Source: Aromatoleum bremense
GTDB lineage: Bacteria > Pseudomonadota > Gammaproteobacteria > Burkholderiales > Rhodocyclaceae
Direction: 5' to 3'
Assembly (NCBI RefSeq): GCF_017894365.1
Contig: NZ_CP059467.1
Location: 2,728,001-2,792,000 of the forward strand
Length of the DNA stretch: 64,000 bases
Part shown: positions 1 to 8,972 of the stretch, piece by piece
How the letters are laid out: each line of letters begins with the position of its first letter
Position numbering within the stretch: position 1 is the stretch's first letter
Notes under the pieces: model-generated
What the model saw: the letters and a program-made list of their open reading frames with translations, nothing else
Told to the model about the DNA's origin: nothing
Database searches by the model: none
Made by a program: the position numbers and the translations under genes

Positions 1-1
1 C

Positions 2-919
2 CCGGACTGGGTTCTGCTCGTGCGTGACGACGGTTCGAGCGACGATACGGTGGCAGTGCTGCACCGTTACGCCGCGCGCGATGCACGGATGCGTCTGGTG
101 GTGGACGGGGCTGCCACGGTGGGCATCCGACGGAACTTCGAGCGGCTGCTCGATTGCGCACGTCGAGCCGGGGCGGCAAGCTTCGCGCTGTGTGACCAGG
201 ATGATTTATGGTGCACGCACAAACTCGCCCGCATGCGTGCCGCGCTCGATGGTGCGCAAGCACGCCACGGCCCATCGACTCCGTTACTCGCATATGCCGA
301 TCTTGCCCTGATCGACGACGCAGGTCGTCCCATCGCCGAATCGCATTTTGGTTGGGCCGGTGCCCCGCAGGTGCGGCATGGCGTCGATACCTGGCTCATC
401 GCTCACAACCTGATCCCGGGTTGCGCGATGGTCGGTAACCGTGCGCTGCTCGAACTTGCGCTGCCTTTCCCCTCGCAAGTATTCCATCATGACTGGTGGC
501 TCGTCCTCGTCGCGTCAGCGGCAGGCCAAGTCATCGCGGTGGATGCAGCACTAACCGGATATCGCCAGCATTCTGGCAACGCGATCGGCGCTGCCTCGCC
601 GACGAGCCGGGCGCTCGACTTCATCTTCCATTTCCGGCGCTCGCTGGACGAAGCCCGCGCACAGTATGGCGGCGCGGTGGATCAGGCCGCAGCCCTTGTC
701 GAGCGCGTCGGCGCCGGTGGGCACCACAACTGGATTGCTGCTGCCGGTGCCGCACGTGACCGGCTCGGCGCCCCGCTGCGCCGCGTGCGCATTAGGGCGA
801 TCCTTGCGGGTCCTGTGCGGCGGATCGGGTTGGCCCGCAACGTGCTTATGCTCTCTGCATCCCTGTTCGCTTTGCGCAGCCGACGCCGGGAGCGGTCCGG
901 TGCTCCTTCAGTCCGGTGA
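2..919 (+). CDS. Glycosyltransferase family 2, 5' end cut by window edge
   Basis: The open frame runs off the left edge; its first visible residues read PDWVLLVRDDGSSDDT, the nucleotide-binding DDGSxDxT motif of GT-A family 2 enzymes, so only about 30-40 N-terminal residues are missing. A second acidic motif, CDQDDLW, about 60 residues on is the metal/nucleotide-sugar site. The later DWW...GYRQHSGN region is typical of rhamnosyltransferase-like GT2 proteins of O-antigen clusters. It most likely adds one sugar to a surface polysaccharide on the cytoplasmic face. Substrate and linkage cannot be read from sequence. It is followed after about 250 bases by another polysaccharide-type gene. Confidence 0.85.
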   Translation, partial: PDWVLLVRDDGSSDDTVAVLHRYAARDARMRLVVDGAATVGIRRNFERLLDCARRAGAASFALCDQDDLWCTHKLARMRAALDGAQARHGPSTPLLAYADLALIDDAGRPIAESHFGWAGAPQVRHGVDTWLIAHNLIPGCAMVGNRALLELALPFPSQVFHHDWWLVLVASAAGQVIAVDAALTGYRQHSGNAIGAASPTSRALDFIFHFRRSLDEARAQYGGAVDQAAALVERVGAGGHHNWIAAAGAARDRLGAPLRRVRIRAILAGPVRRIGLARNVLMLSASLFALRSRRRERSGAPSVR

Positions 920-1173
920 AGGAGGGGGATGAGGTGTCCTGCTTCCGGGGTTGTGAACAAGCGCCCGAACCCATCGGTGGCACTGCGCACGAAGACAAGG
1001 ACGATACCGCTTGCACCGCATCGATTATCGGATGCATCGGATGACCGACTTGGCTATTATCTTCCGTTTATCCGCCAAGTTCTCCTCCCGCAATCCCATG
1101 CGTTCGCCCATTTCCGGATCTTCTCGCGAGGGCTGTGCGCAGGGCGCAACCGAACTGTCTGAGGACTCCCCCA

Positions 1174-1845
1174 GTGGACACTAATCACCCCGGCCGACTC
1201 GTAGCGGCTGATGATGTCGCCGAACGCTTCCATCGCTGGTACTACGATAACGGCGTGTGGGAGACGGTGCGCTTCCTCGGCGTGCCTTGCCTCAAGTCCG
1301 TCATGGACCTGTGGAACTATCAGGAGATATTGTTCGAGCTCAAACCCTCGCTGATCGTCGAGTTCGGCACGCGCCATGGAGGTTCCGCTCTCTATTTCTC
1401 GATGATCGGCCAGGGAATCAATCCGCTGCTGCGCGTCCTGACCGTCGATATCGAGGATCATCTGCTCGACCCCCAGGTGTCTCGCGTACCCGCCATCGAA
1501 TTCATGAAATGCTCATCGACCGATTCCGCCGTCGCCGCCCGCATCGCCGAGTTGCGCAATAGCCTGCCCGGGCCGATGTTCGCGATTCTCGACAGCGATC
1601 ATCGCCAGCCGCACGTGTTGCAGGAAATGCTGTCATTGCGCAACGTGATGCGTTCCGGCGATTACCTGGTGGTCGAGGACAGTAACATCAACGGTCATCC
1701 GGTTCTGCCGGGCTGGGGGCCGGGGCCGTTCGAAGCCATTGTCGAATATGTCCGGCAATTTCCTGACGACTACGTCAGGGATGAGGCGCGTGAGCACAAG
1801 TTCGGCTTTACCTTCGCGCCTGCGGGCTTTCTGCGGCGCGCATGA
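1174..1845 (+). CDS. CmcI-family (cephalosporin hydroxylase / rhamnosyl O-methyltransferase-like) protein
   Basis: A protein of about 223 residues with the CmcI-family layout. A glycine-rich SAM-binding loop (EFGTRHGGSALYFS) is followed by the acidic ILDSDHRQPHVLQEM segment and YLVVEDSNINGHP near the C-terminus. Members are class I SAM-dependent O-methyltransferases acting on sugars or small molecules, despite the hydroxylase name. I chose the GTG at 1174, preceded by GAGGA eight bases upstream; the frame could also begin at 1135. It lies between a GT2 gene and the secretion operon, so a sugar-methylating role in surface polysaccharide is plausible but unproven. Confidence 0.8.
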   Translation: MDTNHPGRLVAADDVAERFHRWYYDNGVWETVRFLGVPCLKSVMDLWNYQEILFELKPSLIVEFGTRHGGSALYFSMIGQGINPLLRVLTVDIEDHLLDPQVSRVPAIEFMKCSSTDSAVAARIAELRNSLPGPMFAILDSDHRQPHVLQEMLSLRNVMRSGDYLVVEDSNINGHPVLPGWGPGPFEAIVEYVRQFPDDYVRDEAREHKFGFTFAPAGFLRRA

Positions 1846-1882
1846 GCCCTACGGCGCATATCCGCCATCTTCGTGAGTAAAA

Positions 1883-3595
1883 ATGCAAGTTGATTCTGCT
1901 GTCGACCGCCCCCGCCTCGGCGAGCTTCTCGTTCGTGAAGGCAAGCTCAGTCAGCGCGACCTCGAACAGGCGCTCATCGCGCAGCAGGAAATGGGGGATC
2001 TGCTCGGGCGCGTGCTGATTCGCCTGGGGCTGCTGTCGGAAATCGACATTGCCCGCACCCTGTCCGGGCAACTCGATATCCCCCTCGTCCAGGCGGGCGA
2101 GTTTCCGGAAGAGCTAATCGTCGTCGAGGGACTGAGCAGCGAATACTTGCTCAGCCACGGTGTGCTGCCGTGGCGGCGCGAGGATGGCGAGTTGCACATC
2201 GTCATGGCGGTTCCGCAGGACGGCTTTCTCACCAAGGCGCTGCACCTGGCCACGGGCCTGCGCATCCGTCCCGCGCTGGGGCTCGAATCCGATATCCAGG
2301 CGGCTCTCGATCGCCTTTACCTCGAGGCGACGAACCCGGACGACGAAGAAGACGACGGTTTCGTCGGCGCGCTCGGCAGTGACAACGAGTTCATCGAGCA
2401 CCTGAAGGATCTCGCCAGCGAAGCTCCGGTCATCCGTTTGGTGACCCAGATCATTGGTCGCGTCATCGACCTGCGGGCATCTGATATCCACATCGAGCCG
2501 TTCGAGGATGGCCTGCATGTACGCTACCGGGTCGACGGCGTGCTGCAGGCGGCGGAAAGCGCGGCCCCCAGTCTCGGTGCGGCAGTCACGTCACGCATCA
2601 AGCTGCTCGCCCATCTCAACATCGCCGAGCGCCGCCTGCCGCAGGACGGACGCATCCGCACCCGGGTCAAGGGCCACGAGCTTGACCTGCGCGTCTCCAC
2701 TTTGCCGACTGTGCACGGCGAAAGCGTCGTCATGCGTGTGCTCGACCGGGCAAGCATCCGCATCAATCTCGAGGATATGGGGTTTGCTGAAGACAACCTC
2801 GCGCGATTCCGCGACCTGCTGCTGCGGCCGCACGGCATCCTGCTTGTCACCGGCCCCACCGGCAGCGGCAAGACGACGACGCTGTATGCCGCGCTGGCCA
2901 AGCTCGACGCAACCGAACTTAAAATCCTCACCGTCGAGGATCCCGTCGAATACCAGCTCGCCGGCGTCAACCAGGTGCAGGTCCAGAGTCAGATCGGCCT
3001 CAGCTTTGCGCATGCGCTGCGTTCCATCCTGCGCCAGGATCCGGACATCATCATGATCGGCGAGATGCGTGACACCGAAACCGCACAGATTGCGGTGCAG
3101 TCCGCGCTCACCGGTCACCTCGTACTATCTACCCTGCACACCAATACGGCCGCCGGTGCGATCGTCCGGCTCGAAGACATGGGGGTGGAACGCTACCTGA
3201 TAACTTCGACCGTCAATGGCGTGCTGTCGCAGCGGCTGGTGCGCAAGCTCTGCGAACATTGCCGTGAGGCGGTCGAGTTGCTCGACGCCGAGTTCGACAA
3301 GGCCGGCATTGCACGTTTCCTGCCAGAGGGCGAGCGGCGCGTGTTCGCTGCTCGTGGCTGTCCGCGCTGCAAACATACCGGCTACCACGGCAGGACCTCG
3401 ATCCACGAACTGTTCGTCATGGATGACGCCGCCCACCAGGCGGTGCTGTCCGGCGCGGATGCGACCATCCTGCACAACGTCGCGCGCCGGGCCGGCATGC
3501 TGACTCTCTACGAAGACGGGCTGCGCAAAGTTGCCGCGGGCATCACGTCGATGGAGGAGCTGTTGCGCGTGACGCAGGACCAGAGCAATGACTGA
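1883..3595 (+). CDS. gspE: Type II secretion ATPase GspE
   Basis: A 570-residue cytoplasmic secretion ATPase that powers pseudopilus assembly by binding GspL and GspF. The N-terminal ~150 residues form the MshEN-type domain (LGELLVREGKLSQRDLEQAL). The Walker A loop GPTGSGKTTTLYA lies near residue 324 and the Walker B region (LRQDPDIIMIGEMRD) near 385. A tetracysteine zinc site is present: CEHC at about 457 and CPRC at about 493, as in true GspE rather than PilT. Length is normal. It is the first gene of the type II operon, starting 37 bases after the preceding gene and overlapping gspF by 8 bases. Confidence 0.96.
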   Translation: MQVDSAVDRPRLGELLVREGKLSQRDLEQALIAQQEMGDLLGRVLIRLGLLSEIDIARTLSGQLDIPLVQAGEFPEELIVVEGLSSEYLLSHGVLPWRREDGELHIVMAVPQDGFLTKALHLATGLRIRPALGLESDIQAALDRLYLEATNPDDEEDDGFVGALGSDNEFIEHLKDLASEAPVIRLVTQIIGRVIDLRASDIHIEPFEDGLHVRYRVDGVLQAAESAAPSLGAAVTSRIKLLAHLNIAERRLPQDGRIRTRVKGHELDLRVSTLPTVHGESVVMRVLDRASIRINLEDMGFAEDNLARFRDLLLRPHGILLVTGPTGSGKTTTLYAALAKLDATELKILTVEDPVEYQLAGVNQVQVQSQIGLSFAHALRSILRQDPDIIMIGEMRDTETAQIAVQSALTGHLVLSTLHTNTAAGAIVRLEDMGVERYLITSTVNGVLSQRLVRKLCEHCREAVELLDAEFDKAGIARFLPEGERRVFAARGCPRCKHTGYHGRTSIHELFVMDDAAHQAVLSGADATILHNVARRAGMLTLYEDGLRKVAAGITSMEELLRVTQDQSND

Positions 3596-4898
3596 ATTTG
3601 CCTATCGTGCTGCGCATGGTGACGGCAACATGGTGGATGGACGCATCGAGGCCGCTTCCCGGGAGAACGCCCTGCGCCAACTGCGCAGCCAAGGCTTGAC
3701 ACCAATCCGACTGGAAGTCGCGGCCGCGGTTAGGACCATTGCGCCGAAGCCCGCGACACCGCTCCCCTCATCGCCACAGCGGATGTCGGGGCCGGCGAAA
3801 ATCACCGGCAAGCAGGGTGAACCGGTTGTGCACGCTTCGCGCGGCCTGTTTGCCACGGATAGGAAGCCTGGTCACGTCGATGTTTTTCACCTTACCGGCG
3901 AGCTTGCGGTCATGCTGCGGGCCGGTCTGCCGCTGGACCGGGCGCTCAAGGTGATGGTGAGCATGAGCCAGAGACCCGCGATTACCGCCCTGCTCGATGA
4001 CCTGCTCGATTCGGTCAAATCCGGCAAAGGCTTCAGCCAGGCGCTGCAGCCGCACCAGAGGCTGTTCGGCGAGTTCTACATCAACATGGTGCGTTCCGGC
4101 GAGGCCGGCGGCCAGCTCGGCGAAGTGCTGAGCCGTTTGGCGGAACATCTCGAACGTACCCGCGCGCTGCGCGAGAGCGTGGTCTCGGCACTCATCTATC
4201 CTGCCATCCTGGTGCTCGTGGCCGCAGTGTCGGTCTTCCTGATGCTTGCTTTCGTCGTGCCGCAGTTCGAATCGTTGTTCAACGACATGGGCGACGCTTT
4301 GCCGTTGCCGACACGGATCATCGTCGGTGCAGGTCACCTGGTTGCCGACTGGGGATGGTTGGCAGCACTGGTCGTCGCGTTGGGCGTGGTCGTCTTCCGG
4401 CGCTGGTTGCACACACCCGCCGGCCGCAACTGGCGGGATGCGTGTGTGCTCAGCCTGCCAGTGCTGGGCAGCGTGGTGCAGAAATTTGAGATCACCCGTT
4501 TTGCCCGCAGCATGGGAACTCTGCTCGGCAATGGCGTTCCGATCGTCACCGCGATCAAGATCGCCTCCGACACGATGGATAATGTCCGCCTGCGCGAGGC
4601 CATGCTCGGCGTTGCCCCGGCCATCAAGCAGGGCGGGCGGATGGCGGAAGCGCTCGGTGGAACCGGCCTGTTTACGCCGCTTGCGCTCAACATGGTTCGC
4701 CTGGGCGAAGAAACCGGGCGGCTCGACGAGATGCTCCTCGAACTGGCCCGGGTTCACGACGGCGAAGTGCAGTCGGGAATCAAGCGTGCGCTGACGATGC
4801 TCGAACCTCTGCTCATCCTGGGGTTGGGCGGGGTTATCGCTGCCATCATCGTTTCGATCCTGATGGGTATTCTGTCGGTCAACGACCTTGCCGTGTGA
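3588..4898 (+). CDS. gspF: Type II secretion inner-membrane platform protein GspF
   Basis: A 436-residue polytopic membrane protein with two repeated GspF domains, roughly residues 105-230 and 310-432. Transmembrane stretches follow each (for example around ALIYPAILVLVAAVSVFLML, and the C-terminal LLILGLGGVIAAIIVSILM). It forms the platform that couples the GspE ATPase to pseudopilus growth. The linker between the short N-terminal region and the first domain is rich in Pro and Ala. The start overlaps the end of gspE by 8 bases, implying translational coupling. A 132-base gap separates it from gspG, the only sizeable gap in the operon. Confidence 0.95.
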   Translation: MTEFAYRAAHGDGNMVDGRIEAASRENALRQLRSQGLTPIRLEVAAAVRTIAPKPATPLPSSPQRMSGPAKITGKQGEPVVHASRGLFATDRKPGHVDVFHLTGELAVMLRAGLPLDRALKVMVSMSQRPAITALLDDLLDSVKSGKGFSQALQPHQRLFGEFYINMVRSGEAGGQLGEVLSRLAEHLERTRALRESVVSALIYPAILVLVAAVSVFLMLAFVVPQFESLFNDMGDALPLPTRIIVGAGHLVADWGWLAALVVALGVVVFRRWLHTPAGRNWRDACVLSLPVLGSVVQKFEITRFARSMGTLLGNGVPIVTAIKIASDTMDNVRLREAMLGVAPAIKQGGRMAEALGGTGLFTPLALNMVRLGEETGRLDEMLLELARVHDGEVQSGIKRALTMLEPLLILGLGGVIAAIIVSILMGILSVNDLAV

Positions 4899-5030
4899 AC
4901 CGGGAAAGGGATGCGCCTGAATGCTAATTCATCGCAGAAGCCTCAGCTGTTCGTCTTCGCCCGGTTTAGAATGCCGTGCGATCGACAGGGCAAAAATGTC
5001 GTCCCATCGCTTTTTTTGAGGTTCCCGTAA

Positions 5031-5477
5031 ATGTTTTCGTTGCACATGATCCATCGTCCCCGCCATTCGTCGGCCACTGGTTTCACGCTTGTCGAACTCC
5101 TTGTCGTGCTGGTCATCCTGGGGCTGCTGGCTGGTTTGGTCGGGCCGCGCGTACTCGGGCAGCTGGGCGGAGCGAAAAGCAAGACCACCGCGGTGCAGAT
5201 CAAGGATCTCGAACAGGCTGCCGAACTCTTCAAGCTCGATGTCGGCCGTTTCCCGAGCAATGACGAAGGGCTCGATGCACTGTCCAGCCGGCCCGGGTCA
5301 GCATCCGGCTGGAATGGCCCATACTTGAAGAAGGGTGAAGTGCCGAAGGATCCGTGGGGCAATCGCTACCACTACGAGAGCCCGGGGAAGCGCACCGATA
5401 TCGATATCTTCTCGCTCGGCGCCGACAACGCGATCGGAGGCGAGGGCGAGAACGCGGACATCGGCAACTGGCAGTGA
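5031..5477 (+). CDS. gspG: Major pseudopilin GspG
   Basis: A 148-residue type IV pilin-like major pseudopilin. The prepilin leader ends in Gly17 before the cleavage motif FTLVE with the conserved Glu at +5, followed by a hydrophobic helix (LLVVLVILGLLAGLVGPRVL). The C-terminal globular domain has the GspG signature (FPSNDEGLDAL, GPYLKKGEVPKDPWGNRYHY) including calcium-site-like acidic residues. The start at 5031 has GAGG nine bases upstream; an in-frame ATG at 5046 is an alternative. The stop overlaps the gspH GTG by 4 bases. Its leader must be cut by a prepilin peptidase encoded outside this window. Confidence 0.96.
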   Translation: MFSLHMIHRPRHSSATGFTLVELLVVLVILGLLAGLVGPRVLGQLGGAKSKTTAVQIKDLEQAAELFKLDVGRFPSNDEGLDALSSRPGSASGWNGPYLKKGEVPKDPWGNRYHYESPGKRTDIDIFSLGADNAIGGEGENADIGNWQ

Positions 5478-5944
5478 CACCTCCCGGCGGTCCGGGTGGC
5501 GGGGGGGCGGGTTTTACCCTGGTCGAGCTGGTCGTGGCGCTCGCCGTCGCGGCCGTCATGCTCGGCGTGCTGCCGGCCGCGCTGGGTCGCATGTACGACG
5601 CGATGGAATACCGCTCGACCGTGCGGAACATGCTGGCGGATCTCAAGGCCGCACGTCTGGAGGCGGTCCGCAGCGGGCAGGCGGCCGTGTTTACCGTAGA
5701 CCTCGAGGGCCATCGCTTCGGTGTCGGCGCCGAGCCTGCAGAGAAGATCCCGGAAAAACTCAAGGTGCGCGCGATCGTTGCCGACACGGAAATTGCTGCC
5801 GGCGAGCGCGCCGGGATCCGCTTTTATCCCGACGGCAGTGCGACCGGTGGCAGCATCGAGCTCGAACGTCCGTCCGGAGACGGCCTGCGCCTGCGCGTCG
5901 ACTGGCTGCTCGGGCGGGTGTCTCAGGAGCCGCTGGGTGGATGA
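5474..5944 (+). CDS. gspH: Minor pseudopilin GspH
   Basis: About 156 residues. I place the start at the GTG overlapping the gspG stop (GTGA), because the longer upstream frame would lie inside gspG. The short leader is almost all Gly and Pro and ends at Gly13 before FTLVELVVALAVA, a standard prepilin cleavage site with Glu at +5. The following domain is typical of GspH/FimT (LADLKAARLEAVRSGQAAVF). The leader is encoded across a G7 run at 5501-5507; a one-base slip there would separate the start from the pilin helix. Ends in an ATGA overlap with gspI. Confidence 0.9.
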   Translation: MTPPGGPGGGGAGFTLVELVVALAVAAVMLGVLPAALGRMYDAMEYRSTVRNMLADLKAARLEAVRSGQAAVFTVDLEGHRFGVGAEPAEKIPEKLKVRAIVADTEIAAGERAGIRFYPDGSATGGSIELERPSGDGLRLRVDWLLGRVSQEPLGG

Positions 5945-6366
5945 ATGTCGTGCACCGTAGCATTCGTGAGCACGGATTTTCCCTTATCGAGGTGCTGGTC
6001 GCGTTTTCCATCATGGCGCTGGCGTTGGGCGTGCTCTATCAGGCCCTGGGCGGTAGCATGCGTGCGGCAGGCGAGGCCGAACGGCACGTGCGTGCCGTCC
6101 TCGTCGCCGAGTCCATCCTCGCCCGGTACGATTCGGTTCCGCCCGGAGGTCTGGATGTGTCGGGCATCGCCGACGGCTTCGACTGGCATCTGCGCACCGC
6201 ACCGGTGCCACCGCTCGATGAGCATCCCGATGCCTGGACGCTGCAAAACATCGAGGTCGAAGTCAGTTGGGAAGATCGCGGCGCCGTGCGCCGTTTTCGC
6301 CTCGTCACTGTGCGTCCGGAAGTCGACCCGGCGATCATCGATATCAATGCCGGAGGGGGGCGATGA
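5941..6366 (+). CDS. gspI: Minor pseudopilin GspI
   Basis: 141 residues; starts at the ATG overlapping the gspH stop. The leader MNVVHRSIREHG precedes FSLIEVLVAFSIMALAL, the prepilin cleavage motif with Glu at +5. The remainder contains the GspI-type segments AAGEAERHVRAVLVAESILAR and the VEVSWED strand. GspI nucleates the pseudopilus tip complex with GspJ and GspK, encoded immediately downstream in the usual order. Ends by ATGA overlap with gspJ. Confidence 0.93.
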   Translation: MNVVHRSIREHGFSLIEVLVAFSIMALALGVLYQALGGSMRAAGEAERHVRAVLVAESILARYDSVPPGGLDVSGIADGFDWHLRTAPVPPLDEHPDAWTLQNIEVEVSWEDRGAVRRFRLVTVRPEVDPAIIDINAGGGR

Positions 6367-7034
6367 AGCGGCAGCGGGCGGCGCGCGGCTTTACGTTGGT
6401 CGAGATCATTATCGCGCTCAGCCTGCTGTCGCTGGTCATGCTGGCGCTGGTAGCGGCATTGCGCACTTTCGGTGAATCCGGTTCCCGCCTCGAGGCACGC
6501 AGCGAGCGCACGGATGATATGCGCCTTGTCAGTGGCTTCCTTCGCCAGATCGTCGGTGAGGCGTCGGTTGCGCACCGACGCAAACTCGACGATGGCACCG
6601 AAGTGCCGGATTTCCTCGGCGAGCCCCAAGCGCTCGAATGGCTTGCGCCGATGCCTGCCCGTCACGGGGTCGGTGGGCTGCACTGGCTGCGGCTATCGGT
6701 TCGGTCCGAGGAGGAAGGCTTCGACCTGGTGCTGCAATTGGTGCCGTTCGTGCCCCCCCCGCAGGCTTTTGCAGCCGATCCGGATGCTCGCCCGGACTGG
6801 GTGACCGAACCCGCCCGCATCCTGGTGCGGCGGCTCGATTCGTTCTCCGTCGCCTATCAGCGCCTGGGGCGCAGCGACTGGCAGGACAACTGGAGCGATG
6901 CCGCCGTCCTGCCGGGGCGCGTCGCCTTCAAGTTGCGGATCGGTGGAGCGAGCTGGCCGGACCTCATCGTCCCGGTGCTGGCGGCCGAGCCGGGCCTCGA
7001 TGTGAATACAACGGCAATGGATCGTGCCCAATGA
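6363..7034 (+). CDS. gspJ: Minor pseudopilin GspJ
   Basis: 223 residues; start ATG overlaps the gspI stop. The leader MKRQRAARG is followed by FTLVEIIIALSLLSLVML, a canonical pseudopilin cleavage site. The globular part carries the GspJ-type EWLAPMPARHG and VAYQRLGRSDWQDNW segments. GspJ is part of the tip complex with GspI and GspK. A C8 run at 6753-6760 lies in the coding region and encodes prolines. Ends by ATGA overlap with gspK. Confidence 0.92.
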   Translation: MKRQRAARGFTLVEIIIALSLLSLVMLALVAALRTFGESGSRLEARSERTDDMRLVSGFLRQIVGEASVAHRRKLDDGTEVPDFLGEPQALEWLAPMPARHGVGGLHWLRLSVRSEEEGFDLVLQLVPFVPPPQAFAADPDARPDWVTEPARILVRRLDSFSVAYQRLGRSDWQDNWSDAAVLPGRVAFKLRIGGASWPDLIVPVLAAEPGLDVNTTAMDRAQ

Positions 7035-7957
7035 GGCGCGGTGCAGTCGTCGGTTGCCTGTCCTTGCGCGGTGCTGCGGGCATGGCCCTGGTCGCGGTGA
7101 TGTGGGTGGTGGCCGCGCTGTCGATATTCGCCATGAGCCTGGCCGCGTCGTCCCGGGGTGAAGTGCGCGGGGCGCAAAGTGCGCGGGGCTTCGCTGAGGC
7201 CGCAGCTTATGGCGATGCGGCTATCCAACTCGCCGCGCGCGAATTGAAGTTCGCTACGGGCACGATCGACCGTCGGCTCACCCTGAGCTACACCATCGAT
7301 GGCCGGCAGCTTGTTGTGCGCGTGTCGCCTGGGGGCGGTTTTGTGGACCTGAACGGCGCACCGGAAGCCTTGCTGCGCGACCTGTTTGTATTCGGCGCCG
7401 GCCTCGATGCCGACAATGCCGAACTGCTGGCGCAGCGTATTGCCGATTGGCGTGACCCGGACGAGGATGCGTTGCCGCTCGGTGCCGAGAACCCGGCCTA
7501 CGAAGCCGCGGGTGTGGCTTTTCGCACGCGGGGCGGTCCCTTCGATATCCCGGAAGACCTGCTCCAGGTGCTCGGGGTCAGTTTTGATATCTATGATAAA
7601 GTTCGCAATTTTGTGACGACACAAACCGGTGCGGCGGGCGTGGATCCATTTGCAGCTTCAAAGGGCGTGCTGAGGGTGCTTGCCCAGGGCGACGCCGCAG
7701 TCGCGGATGCTTTTTCGGCGGCGCGCGATGCGAAGGAACCCTCGATTGACACGACCGCTTTCACTCAGGAGCATATTCTGTCGTCTTCCGGCACCGTTTA
7801 TTACATTGAGGCGTTTTACCCCGGCGAAGGCGGGCGCACGCTGGCGCGCGCGCGCTGGGTCGACCTCGGCGCCGAGGGACCGGCCGGGCTGCCATGGCGC
7901 AGCATGCACGTCGAACCGGTGCGCAGCTTTGTGAGCGAGGACGGGCATGGCGCTTGA
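7031..7957 (+). CDS. gspK: Minor pseudopilin GspK
   Basis: 308 residues, the expected size for the large tip pseudopilin. The N-terminus has a leader ending GAAG before MALVAVMWVVAALSIFAMSL; the missing Glu at +5 is normal for GspK. The GspK signature GGFVDLNGAPEALLRDLF and the LADW-like segment RIADWRDPDEDALPLGAE are present; the latter is the calcium-binding/insertion region of the family. The start ATG overlaps the gspJ stop and the end overlaps gspL by 11 bases. Confidence 0.93.
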   Translation: MRRGAVVGCLSLRGAAGMALVAVMWVVAALSIFAMSLAASSRGEVRGAQSARGFAEAAAYGDAAIQLAARELKFATGTIDRRLTLSYTIDGRQLVVRVSPGGGFVDLNGAPEALLRDLFVFGAGLDADNAELLAQRIADWRDPDEDALPLGAENPAYEAAGVAFRTRGGPFDIPEDLLQVLGVSFDIYDKVRNFVTTQTGAAGVDPFAASKGVLRVLAQGDAAVADAFSAARDAKEPSIDTTAFTQEHILSSSGTVYYIEAFYPGEGGRTLARARWVDLGAEGPAGLPWRSMHVEPVRSFVSEDGHGA

Positions 7958-8972
7958 GGCCGGCAATCCGAGCCTGTTCGGCTTTGATCTGCGCAGGATT
8001 GGCCAAGTCTGGCGCAATGGCTGGAATGAAGCTTTTCAGTGGCCGTCGCTGGCCTGGCTGACGCCGCAGGAGGCGATCCGGGTTCTGATGCCGGACGGTG
8101 GTGAAGCGCTGCGTCTGGGTGCATCGGCCACACCGGCGCCGGCAGGTGCCGAAGCGGCGGCGCTGGCCGTCGTGCTGCCGGAAGACAGCGTGCTGCTGCG
8201 CGAATTCAGGTTGCCTCGGCTTGCCGGCGACGAATTGCGCCAGGCGGTCGAACTCGAAGTCCTTGCGGTCAGTCCGTTCCCCCCCGATGAAACCGTGTGG
8301 GGATGGCGCGCCGAACCAGCGGGCGCGCAAGTGCGGGTGCGCCTGGCGCTTGCCGCGCGTTCGCATGTGAGGACGGCGCTCGCACAAGAGCAGGCGCGGC
8401 TGGCGGGTGCCGAACCTGAAATCTGGGCTGTGGCGGATGCTCCGATCGTGCTTCAGGGTTATGGCGAGCATGGCCGGTTGAAACGCATGCATGTCGCCCG
8501 CAATCGCATCCTGCTCGCGCTCGCCGGTGCCTTCGTGCTCATGTTCGCATTGGCAGTGACGCCGGTGCTGCAGGCGCGCGAGCGCGTGTTCGATGCACAG
8601 CGCCAGTATGCGGCGCTCGAGACCGAAGTCGCCAGTCTGCTGGGGGCGCGCAACGCACTTGCAGTTGGCAACGAACGTGCGCGTGCGCTGCGTGCTCACC
8701 TGGAGCAACGGCAGGAACTGCCTCAGTTGCTTGAACTCATTACGCAGCTCCTGCCTGACGACGCTTTCCTCAGTCGCCTGGAAGTACAGGGACGACAGGT
8801 GCGTATCGTGGGGCAAGCGGCCGATGCCGCCCAACTGATGAAGATTCTCGGTGCGCCGAGTTCGCCGTTCCGGAATGTACGTGCGCCGTCCCCTATTTCA
8901 CGCGCAGCAGGTTCCAATAAGGAGAACTTCGTCATCGAATTCGTCATCCCCAGCGAGGAGAAGGTGCAGTGA
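7947..8972 (+). CDS. gspL: Type II secretion assembly protein GspL
   Basis: 341 residues. The N-terminal ~185 residues are the cytoplasmic actin-like part (LPEDSVLLREFRLPRLAGDE) that binds the N-terminal domain of GspE. A single transmembrane helix follows (ILLALAGAFVLMFALAV). The periplasmic part has a coiled coil and a PilN/GspL ferredoxin-like domain (LLELITQLLPDDAFLSRLEV). Position between gspK and gspM is diagnostic. The stop overlaps the GTG of gspM (GTGA). Confidence 0.9.
   Translation: MALEAGNPSLFGFDLRRIGQVWRNGWNEAFQWPSLAWLTPQEAIRVLMPDGGEALRLGASATPAPAGAEAAALAVVLPEDSVLLREFRLPRLAGDELRQAVELEVLAVSPFPPDETVWGWRAEPAGAQVRVRLALAARSHVRTALAQEQARLAGAEPEIWAVADAPIVLQGYGEHGRLKRMHVARNRILLALAGAFVLMFALAVTPVLQARERVFDAQRQYAALETEVASLLGARNALAVGNERARALRAHLEQRQELPQLLELITQLLPDDAFLSRLEVQGRQVRIVGQAADAAQLMKILGAPSSPFRNVRAPSPISRAAGSNKENFVIEFVIPSEEKVQ

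Noticed and set aside
4899..5030. Separate promoter for gspG in the gap after gspF
   Set aside because: A TAGAAT-like box is present but no -35 element at usable distance; not enough to call.
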